Under the pieces are notes generated by a model. That model saw only the letters and a program-made list of their open reading frames with translations, searched no databases and had not been told where the DNA came from. Of a DNA stretch of 33,452 nt, positions 1 to 6,113 are shown one piece after another. Where the stretch lies: positions 1 through 33,452 of the forward strand of contig CAYMLL010000040.1 in the NCBI GenBank assembly GCA_964390645.1. Reading direction: 5' to 3'. Every line of letters begins with the position of its first letter. Position 1 is the stretch's first letter. The position numbers were made by a program, and so were the translations under genes. This stretch comes from CAYMLL01 sp964390645 (GTDB lineage: Bacteria; Planctomycetota; UBA8108).

Positions 1-501
1 CACGACGCCCTTCGGCCGCCCGGTGCTGCCACTGGTGTAGAGGATCATCGCGCGGCGAGAGCCATCGAGCGAGGCCGGCTCCGTCTCCGCCGCGACAAGA
101 GCCGCCCCTTGCGCAAGAAGAGCGTCGACGTCATGGATTCGCGACCCGTGTCGCTCGCCCAGCTCGATCGCCGACGGAGCGAGCTCCGCGGTGACGACCA
201 GCTGTTCGGCTCCGGTGTCGCTGACGACGTGGTCGAGCTCGGCAAGCGGATGACCCGGGCTCAACGGCACCGCGACGCCCCCCGCCGCCCAGATCCCGAA
301 CAGGGTCACGACGTACTCGAATTTCGCCGGCACCAGGAACGCGACGCGCGCCTCCCCGAGATCGTCGCGCCCCGCGAGCAGAGCATCTCGCATCGCAAGC
401 GATGCGATCAGAAGATCCCGGTATGTCCACCGGCGCGAACCTTCGACGATCGCGATCCGTTCACCCGACTCCCGGATTGACTGGAGAACGGTGCTTCGCA
501 T
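1..501 (-). CDS. Acyl-CoA synthetase / AMP-dependent ligase, N-terminal part (cut by window edge)
   Basis: This is the first 167 codons of an adenylate-forming enzyme (AMP-binding family, PF00501), which activates a carboxylic acid with ATP and loads it on CoA in the cytoplasm. The frame is open from ATG at 501 to base 1, so the C-terminal two thirds lie outside the window. The last visible residues carry the P-loop signature YTSGSTGRPKG, near residues 155-165. The segment AGGVAVPLSPGHPLAEL near residues 75-90 resembles the malonyl-CoA synthetase (MatB/ACSF3) branch, but the substrate cannot be decided from this fragment. No signal peptide is visible. The ATG overlaps the sulfatase stop as TGATG, sharing one base, so the two are probably translationally coupled. 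It is the last visible gene of the run that begins with the TIM-barrel protein. Confidence 0.9.
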   Translation of the reverse strand, partial: MRSTVLQSIRESGERIAIVEGSRRWTYRDLLIASLAMRDALLAGRDDLGEARVAFLVPAKFEYVVTLFGIWAAGGVAVPLSPGHPLAELDHVVSDTGAEQLVVTAELAPSAIELGERHGSRIHDVDALLAQGAALVAAETEPASLDGSRRAMILYTSGSTGRPKGVV

Positions 502-2027
502 CACGGGCGCGTGCGGGACGCCTTCCGGATCGCCTCCAGCCTCTGCAGCATCCGCTGCAGCCGTCCGGGCTCGACCTTCGCCAGGTTCCTGCTCTCACTC
601 GGATCCTCGGCGAGGTTGTAGAGCTCGTGCTTGCCGGGACCCTTCTGGAAGGTCAGCGACCGGATCGGCTTCGCGCTGGCGAAGGAGAGCAGCTTCCAGT
701 CTCCGACCCGGAGCGCCAGCGTGCTCCCACGGTTGGGCTGCTGGATGAGATGATCTCGACCTTTCGCCCCGGGCTTGCCGAGGAGAGCCGGCAGCACGTC
801 AAAGCTGTCAGGACATGCCTCACCCGTCAGCTCCTGTCCCGTGAGCGCGGCGACGCTCGCGGCGAGATCGATCGTCGAGACGATCCGGTCCGAGACGCCC
901 GGACGGATCGTTCCCGGCCAGCAGGTGATGAACGGAGTTCGAGTCCCCCCCTCGTAGATGCTGTACTTGCCGCCGCGGAAGCGGCCGGCGGGCCGGTGCG
1001 CTCCGAGCTTCTCCCGGGCGCCGTCCTTGTAGCCATCGTCGAGCACCGGACCGTTGTCGCTCACGAAGACGATCAGCGTCTTCTCGCTCAGCTTCAGCCG
1101 CTCGATCGTCTTGACGATCTCGCCGACGCACCAGTCGAGCTGGACGATGGCATCGCCGCGAAAGCCGAGCTTCGTGGTTCCCTGGAAACGCTCGTGCGGC
1201 ATGCGCGGCACGTGAATGTCGTGCGACGAGAAGAAGAGAAAGAACGGCCCGTCCCTGTGCTTCTCGATCCACCTCACCGACTGCTCGACCCACTCATCGG
1301 CGAGGTCCTCGTCCCGCCAGCGCGCCGCGTGCCCGCCGGTGAAGAAGCCGATGCGGCCGATACCGTTGTGCACCGTCGAGTTGTGACCGTGGCTCCAGTC
1401 CATCTTCAGCTTGCGGCGCGTGGCCGGGTCCTTGCCGGTCGGATGGTCGGGTCCGGGCCTCTTGCGACCCACCCAGAGCGGATCCTTCGGGTCGAGATCG
1501 CGCACCCTGTGGTTCTCGACGTAGACGCTCGGCACGCGGTCGTTCGTGGTCGGCAGCAGGAAGCAGTAGTCGAACCCGATCTCGAGCGGACCGGGCTTCA
1601 GGAGGCCGTTCCAGTCCGGCGCCGGACTGGCTCCCAGGCCCAGGTGCCACTTGCCGACGACACCCGTCGCGTAGCCGGCCTTCTTCAGCACCGACGCGAT
1701 CGTCTCGGTGCCCGGCCGGATCAGCGCAGTGGCGTTCGGCGGAGCGATCCCCGCACCGGGCTGCCGGAAGGCGTACTTGCCGGTAAGAAACGAGAAGCGT
1801 GTAGGCGTGCACGTCGACGCGGAGCAGTAGCCCTGTGTGAAGCGCAGACCTCGCTCGGCGAGCCGGTCGATGTGGGGCGTCTTCAGCTCGCTCGCTCCGT
1901 AGCAGCCCACGTCCGCGTAGCCGAGATCGTCGGCCATGATGACGATGACGTTCGGCGTCTCCTCCGCGCTCAGGGACACGCTCCACGCGACGACGATCAG
2001 CAACACCAGCTCGGTGGTCTTTCTCAC
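501..2027 (-). CDS. Secreted type-I sulfatase (arylsulfatase A-like)
   Basis: Hydrolyses sulfate esters outside the cytoplasm; sulfatase family PF00884, 508 residues. The formylglycine motif C-T-P-T-R lies at residues 73-77 (Cys codon 1811-1809), so a formylglycine-generating enzyme elsewhere is needed. Other family marks are MADDLGYADVG (metal-binding Asp pair, about residues 31-41), GKWHLG, and VSDNGP in the C-terminal half. I chose GTG at 2027: it has GAGGAG five bases upstream and gives a clean signal peptide (MRKTTELVLLIVVAWSVSLSA). The frame is open to a GTG at 2069, but that start adds a polar N-terminus. It follows the TIM-barrel gene by 52 bases and overlaps the acyl-CoA ligase start by one base. 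The natural substrate is unknown; sulfated glycans are the usual target in Planctomycetes. Confidence 0.92.
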   Translation of the reverse strand: MRKTTELVLLIVVAWSVSLSAEETPNVIVIMADDLGYADVGCYGASELKTPHIDRLAERGLRFTQGYCSASTCTPTRFSFLTGKYAFRQPGAGIAPPNATALIRPGTETIASVLKKAGYATGVVGKWHLGLGASPAPDWNGLLKPGPLEIGFDYCFLLPTTNDRVPSVYVENHRVRDLDPKDPLWVGRKRPGPDHPTGKDPATRRKLKMDWSHGHNSTVHNGIGRIGFFTGGHAARWRDEDLADEWVEQSVRWIEKHRDGPFFLFFSSHDIHVPRMPHERFQGTTKLGFRGDAIVQLDWCVGEIVKTIERLKLSEKTLIVFVSDNGPVLDDGYKDGAREKLGAHRPAGRFRGGKYSIYEGGTRTPFITCWPGTIRPGVSDRIVSTIDLAASVAALTGQELTGEACPDSFDVLPALLGKPGAKGRDHLIQQPNRGSTLALRVGDWKLLSFASAKPIRSLTFQKGPGKHELYNLAEDPSESRNLAKVEPGRLQRMLQRLEAIRKASRTRP

Positions 2028-2032
2028 GGATA

Positions 2033-2038
2033 CTCCTC
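2033..2038 (-). promoter_or_regulatory. Ribosome binding site of the first sulfatase
   Basis: GAGGAG lies five bases before the GTG at 2027. It decides the start over the GTG at 2069 and the ATG at 2045, neither of which has a comparable site. Confidence 0.7.
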
Positions 2039-2079
2039 GTTTCATGACGGGTCCCGGCAACTCTCGCACGGTCTCGTCC

Positions 2080-3051
2080 TCACGCCTTCTTGCAGAACCG
2101 ATGGATCGCCTCGATGCCCTTCGTGCCCGCGTCGTAGGGGTCGGGAATCTGCCATCCGTCGATCATCACCCAGCCGTCGAATCCGCCGTCCCGAAGGGTC
2201 TCGAACGATGCCTGCACGTCGATGTGGCCGTCGCCGACGGCGAGGTGCTTCGACGTGCCGCCATCTCGAAGCGTGCCGTCCGAGTCGGTGAGGTGGACGT
2301 AACCGATGTGCTCCACACCGATGCGCGCGAGCATCTCGTGGGGCTTGCCGCTCGACCCGTTCATCAGGTCGAAGTGGCTCGGATCGTAGATCGTCTTGAC
2401 CCGAGGGTCGTCCGCCTCCTCCAGGATACGCTTCAGATGCTTCTCGGAGTTGAAGACGAACGGCGGCTCGATCTCGAACGCGGCGACCAGGCCCTGGTCG
2501 TGCGCGATCTTCGCGACCTCCCGGAACGATGCCGCGAGATGCCGGATGGCCTTGTCGATGGTCTCTCCCCGCAAGCCGCCGAACGGCCACATGCCGACGC
2601 AGTCGCACCCGAGAGCCCTGGCGAGCGCGATCCGCTCGCGCATCTGCGCGATCCAGCCCTCGCGAGCCCCCCGGGTCGGAGCGAAGGCGCCCGGAGCCCC
2701 GGTCTGGATGGAGAAGATCTTCAGGCCGAAGCGCTCGTAGAAGCGTCGCAGGGCGCCGACGCGAGTCGCCTCCCCGGCGCCGGGATAAGGCCCCTGCGGC
2801 CAGTTCTGGACCAGCTCGACACCGTCGAAGCCCGCCCGCGCGGCGTAGTCGACGATCTCCCAGATCGCGAACCGCTTGCCGTACTTCGTCCCGGAAGACT
2901 CGAAGCCGTTGAGTCCGATGGCGGTCTTCCACGCCGGGCCCACGGGCGTCTCCGGTGCTTCGGTGGCGGCCAGCGAGCCGGCGCCAAGCGCGACGCTTGC
3001 GGCGGTCGCCCGTCGCAGCCAGTCGCGGCGAGAGATGTCGGTCCCGTTCAT
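2080..3051 (-). CDS. Sugar phosphate isomerase/epimerase-like TIM-barrel protein with Tat signal
   Basis: Xylose-isomerase-like TIM barrel (AP endonuclease 2 family, PF01261), 323 residues. This family isomerises or epimerises sugars using a divalent metal. The N-terminus SRRDWLRRA (residues 7-15), followed by an Ala-rich stretch, is a Tat export signal, so the folded protein probably works outside the cytoplasm. Family-typical metal-site segments are FEIEPPFVF, IYDPSHFD and GYVHLTDSDG in the second half. ATG at 3051 is preceded by AGGGAG at nine bases; the open frame reaches 3450, but that part crosses the divergent gene and lacks the Tat start. It is the first gene of the run with the sulfatase and acyl-CoA ligase. 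Secreted Planctomycete members of this family are mostly uncharacterised, so the reaction is not claimed. Confidence 0.88.
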   Translation of the reverse strand: MNGTDISRRDWLRRATAASVALGAGSLAATEAPETPVGPAWKTAIGLNGFESSGTKYGKRFAIWEIVDYAARAGFDGVELVQNWPQGPYPGAGEATRVGALRRFYERFGLKIFSIQTGAPGAFAPTRGAREGWIAQMRERIALARALGCDCVGMWPFGGLRGETIDKAIRHLAASFREVAKIAHDQGLVAAFEIEPPFVFNSEKHLKRILEEADDPRVKTIYDPSHFDLMNGSSGKPHEMLARIGVEHIGYVHLTDSDGTLRDGGTSKHLAVGDGHIDVQASFETLRDGGFDGWVMIDGWQIPDPYDAGTKGIEAIHRFCKKA

Positions 3052-3243
3052 GCAGGCAGGCTCCCTTTTCTCGTCGTCGAGCTGTTGGTCAACATCTCCA
3101 GGATCCGTCGGCATGGCCGTGGTGTCAATCGCCCCTGTGAGTACCGGCGCCACCACCCGACCGCGAGGCGACGTCCGCTCGCTCTTCTCGAGACTCTCGA
3201 GCCCGAGCTCCGCTCGCCGGGACGCTCGGCGGCGACCGCGGGA

Positions 3244-3257
3244 TCGACCCGGGTCGA
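3244..3257. promoter_or_regulatory. 14-bp perfect palindrome, possible operator
   Basis: TCGACCCGGGTCGA reads the same on both strands. It ends 42 bases before the amidohydrolase ATG, where a dimeric regulator could bind. Nothing in the window identifies such a regulator. Confidence 0.3.
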
Positions 3258-3286
3258 GACATCGTGTAGAAGGTGGAGATCCCCCC

Positions 3287-3292
3287 AGGAGA
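3287..3292 (+). promoter_or_regulatory. Ribosome binding site of the amidohydrolase
   Basis: AGGAGA sits seven bases before ATG at 3300 and favours that start over the in-frame GTG at 3273. Confidence 0.6.
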
Positions 3293-3299
3293 CTGCCCC

Positions 3300-4265
3300 A
3301 TGACGGCTGCTGATCGAGTTCTGCTGCTCTTCTGTCTCGCGTGCGCCGGATGCTGCGCCCGGGCCCCCCATCGGCTGGATTCCGATTCCGACGACGGACT
3401 TCCCCGGGTGCGACACATGATCGACACGCACATCCACCTCTACGACCCACGGCGTCCCGATGGCGTCCCGTGGCCGCCCCCCGACGACGAGGTGCTGTAC
3501 AGGCCGCACCTGCCCGACGAGTTCAAGCGGGTATCGAGGTCATCGGGCCTGACGGGCGTGGTCATCGTCGAGGCGAGCGAGCGCCTGGAGGACAACCGCT
3601 GGGTGCTCGATCTCGTGGACGGCGACGACTACTTCATCGCGCTGGTCGGCAACATCGACCCCTATCGTGACGACTTCGACGCACGGCTCCAAGAGCTGCG
3701 CCGGGACAAGCGCTTCGTCGGCGTTCGCGCCCGCAACCCGGAGCCGATCGACTACACGAACACGAAGGTGCTCGAGAGCTTTCGTGCACTCGCCACGAGC
3801 GGCCTGTCGCTGGATTTTCTCGCCTCCGGCCAGGGAGTGCAGGACGTCGAGAACGTCGACCGTCTGGCTCGCGCGGTCCCGGATCTACGGATCATCGTCG
3901 ATCATGTCATCGGCTACGCCATCGACGGCAAGGAGCCCGATCCGGACTGGGTAAGAGCGGTCGACCGTCTGGCGCAGAACCCGAACGTCTACTGCAAGAT
4001 CTCCGGGCTCTACCAGCGCTGCGTCGAGCAACCGGCACCGCACGACGACGCGCACTACCGCTCCGTGCTCGACGTGATCTGGAGGAGCTTCGGTGAGAGG
4101 CGCCTGATCTACGGCAGCAACTGGCCCTGCACCAAGAAGAGCGGCGACTACGCGAGCTTCGTACGTCTGGTGAGCAGCTACTTCGCCGACAAGGGACAGG
4201 AGGCGGTCGAGCGCTACTTCTGGAAGAACGCCAACGACGCGTACCGGCTCGACCTCGGAAGCTGA
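3300..4265 (+). CDS. Exported amidohydrolase family protein (lactonase-like, COG3618 type)
   Basis: Metal-dependent TIM-barrel hydrolase (Amidohydro_2, PF04909), 321 residues. It resembles the group containing L-fuconolactonase and L-rhamnonolactonase, which open sugar lactones. The N-terminus is a hydrophobic, Cys-rich export segment (LLLFCLACAGCC); it may be a lipoprotein signal, but no ideal lipobox is seen. The metal motif D-T-H-I-H is at residues 42-46. VDHVIGY lies mid-protein. The late GSDWP-type motif reads YGSNWPC, with Asn274 where many relatives have Asp. ATG at 3300 has a good ribosome site; ATG at 3417 would begin just before the DTHIH motif and is less likely. The gene stands alone, divergent from the TIM-barrel/sulfatase run, and could act on lactones formed during sugar breakdown (inference). 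Confidence 0.87.
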   Translation: MTAADRVLLLFCLACAGCCARAPHRLDSDSDDGLPRVRHMIDTHIHLYDPRRPDGVPWPPPDDEVLYRPHLPDEFKRVSRSSGLTGVVIVEASERLEDNRWVLDLVDGDDYFIALVGNIDPYRDDFDARLQELRRDKRFVGVRARNPEPIDYTNTKVLESFRALATSGLSLDFLASGQGVQDVENVDRLARAVPDLRIIVDHVIGYAIDGKEPDPDWVRAVDRLAQNPNVYCKISGLYQRCVEQPAPHDDAHYRSVLDVIWRSFGERRLIYGSNWPCTKKSGDYASFVRLVSSYFADKGQEAVERYFWKNANDAYRLDLGS

Positions 4266-4641
4266 GCCGCGTTTCGTCATTCTCCGGCAGCCTGATCGGC
4301 CGCGGTGGGCCGTTACACCGGCGCGCCACGTGTCGACGCTCCCCGGAATCCGTCCGGATGCCGCCGAGTCCCCGGACGACCCTTCGGGAACCGCGGAGCG
4401 AGCGGATACAGCCCCGGCACGCAGCCCCGCACACTGCCGTCGAGCGGCGACGGAGTCACGAAGCCCCGGGGCGTGACGCTGACCAGCCCGGTGAGAAGGT
4501 GCTTCGAGCGCACGAGCCAGCCACCCGCTCCAGGATCGAGGCGCCGGACCGCAGGCGATGTGGCTCGGTGTCGAGCTCCGACAACGAAGATGTCGGGCGA
4601 GACGACCGGCTTCCCGCCCGATGGACGCCTTCGACGAGCTG
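4266..4641. other. Convergent intergenic region, no gene seen
   Basis: These 376 bases lie between the stops of the amidohydrolase (plus) and the DUF1501 gene (minus). One minus-strand frame stays open down to 4313 as the tail of a frame antiphase to DUF1501. It has no start with a ribosome site and no recognisable motif, so I treat it as non-coding. The only structured element is the hairpin at 4593-4621. Confidence 0.55.
4593..4621 (-). terminator. Hairpin downstream of the six-gene run, possible terminator
   Basis: TCGGGCG (4593-4599) pairs perfectly with CGCCCGA (4615-4621) over a 15-base loop, starting 20 bases after the DUF1501 stop. Read on the minus strand, it is followed by a mildly T-rich stretch (CATCTTCGTTGTC) but no true T-run. 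It is plausible as a terminator, not certain. Confidence 0.35.
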
Positions 4642-6108
4642 TCACCCGCGACCCGCCGAGCTCGCCGGCCTCGCGAGAAGACCGTCGACCACCCGGGCGT
4701 CGCTGACGCGCGCGTCGGTGAGCGTCTCGTCGCTGCCGTGGTGCCGGTACACGAGCCTGTTGTGATCGAGCCCCAGCTGCGAGAGGATCGTCGCGTGCAG
4801 ATCCGGCACCGTGACGGGGTCCTCCGCCACATGATGACAGACCTCGTCGGTCTCGCCATGGATGTGGCCGGAGCGAAAACCGCCCCCCGCGACGAGGATC
4901 GAGAACGCGTGCCGGTTGTGGTCGCGTCCCTTGCCGTTCTGGGAGACCGGCAGGCGGCCGAATTCTCCACCCCACAGGACGATGGTCTCGTCGAGCAGGC
5001 CGCGCCGCTTGAGGTCGAGAATCAAGGCCGCCGACCCACGGTCCGTCTTCGCGCAGACATCCCGGTTCTGTTTGTCGACATCGCTGTGCGCGTCCCAGGG
5101 CTGTCCCTTCGGGGGAAAGACCTGCACGAAGCGCACGCCGCTCTCCACGAGCCGGCGCGCCATCAGGCAGCGCAGACCGTACGGACGCGTGACGTCCCTG
5201 TCTAGCCCGTAGAGCCGACGGGTCTCCTCGAGCTCTCCCGAACCGTCGAGCACGTCCGCGGCCGCGACCTGCATGCGCCCGGCAAGCTCGTAGTTGCGCA
5301 TGCGCGCGTCTAGATCCGTCGCACCGGCGAAGCGATCCCGGTGCGCCGCGTTGAGTCTCGCGAGGAGACGCAGGTTGCGAGACCGGACACCGGAGGGCAG
5401 CGGTGTGCGGCGCTCGAGGTTGAGGACCGGCGGCCCCGCGGTGCTGATCTCCGTGCCGCGATAGATCGCCGGCAGCCAGCCGTTTTGCCACAGCAGCTTG
5501 CCGCTCGTGTTGTATCCGGCCGGGTCACGCAGCACGACGTAGCCCGGAAGGCTGTGGTTCTCGCTTCCGAGACCGTAGCCGACCCACGAGCCGAGCGCAG
5601 GACGGCCCTGGAAGACCTTGCCGGTGTTGTAGAGCAGCAGAGCTTCGGTGTGGTTGTTGTGCTCGCTGCGCATGGAGCGGATCATGCAGAGCTCGTTCGC
5701 GAGCCGCGCGAGGTTCGGCAGCACCTCGGAAAAATCCATCCCGCAGTCGCCGTGCTTCGTGAAACGGAACGGCATCCCGAGGAGGTTGTCACTGTTTCCG
5801 GTCTGGAACTTCTCGAGCCGCCTCGCCGTGTAAGTCTTCCCGGCGAGACGGTCGAGCGTCGGCTTCGGATCGAAGAGATCCATCGGCGACGGCCCGCCAT
5901 TCTGGACCAGCATGATCACCGCCTTCGCCCTTGGTGCGAAGTGTGAGCGCCTCGGCTCGAGGTCGTGCCTCTCCCCGGACGCCGCACGGCCCTCCCGGTT
6001 CGCGAGAAGGCTCGTCGCCAGGGAGCCCAACCCGAACCCCGAGGCGCCGAGGAGCTCACGACGCGAGAGAAGCGAATCCGAAGAGCTGGCGTCTCGTGCC
6101 TGTCTCAT
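4642..6108 (-). CDS. DUF1501 family protein with Tat signal
   Basis: DUF1501 protein (PF07394), 488 residues, distantly related to the alkaline phosphatase/sulfatase fold; biochemical role unknown. The N-terminus has a Tat signal, SRRELLGASG (residues 15-24). Family features are KAVIMLVQNGGPSPMDLFDPKP, HNNHTEALL, the Tyr/Gly-rich PALGSWVGYGLGSEN, and the metal-site-like GGEFGRLP followed by GRDHNRHAFS. The ATG at 6108 is five bases downstream of the DUF1549/DUF1553 stop, a pairing that recurs widely in Planctomycetes. It is the last gene of the six-gene minus-strand run. The length and C-terminus (VVDGLLA region) match an intact family member. Confidence 0.93.
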   Translation of the reverse strand: MRQARDASSSDSLLSRRELLGASGFGLGSLATSLLANREGRAASGERHDLEPRRSHFAPRAKAVIMLVQNGGPSPMDLFDPKPTLDRLAGKTYTARRLEKFQTGNSDNLLGMPFRFTKHGDCGMDFSEVLPNLARLANELCMIRSMRSEHNNHTEALLLYNTGKVFQGRPALGSWVGYGLGSENHSLPGYVVLRDPAGYNTSGKLLWQNGWLPAIYRGTEISTAGPPVLNLERRTPLPSGVRSRNLRLLARLNAAHRDRFAGATDLDARMRNYELAGRMQVAAADVLDGSGELEETRRLYGLDRDVTRPYGLRCLMARRLVESGVRFVQVFPPKGQPWDAHSDVDKQNRDVCAKTDRGSAALILDLKRRGLLDETIVLWGGEFGRLPVSQNGKGRDHNRHAFSILVAGGGFRSGHIHGETDEVCHHVAEDPVTVPDLHATILSQLGLDHNRLVYRHHGSDETLTDARVSDARVVDGLLARPASSAGRG

Positions 6109-6113
6109 GTCGA

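Larger units (their letters stand above)
3052..3299. promoter_or_regulatory. Divergent intergenic region
   Basis: These 248 bases separate the start of the TIM-barrel gene (minus) from the amidohydrolase (plus), so both promoters should be here. It holds a 14-bp perfect palindrome (3244-3257) and two CTCGAG copies nine bases apart (3187-3192 and 3196-3201). No convincing -35/-10 pair stands out by eye. Confidence 0.5.

Noticed and set aside
402..2291. Long open plus-strand frame (about 629 codons) opposite the sulfatase and TIM-barrel genes
   Set aside because: Arg/Pro/Val-rich translation with no family motif; it is antisense to two genes with intact catalytic motifs. High GC makes such frames common.
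4313..4641. Minus-strand open frame continuing past the DUF1501 stop in another phase
   Set aside because: DUF1501 already ends where family members end, so a frameshift is not needed. No start or motif supports a separate gene.
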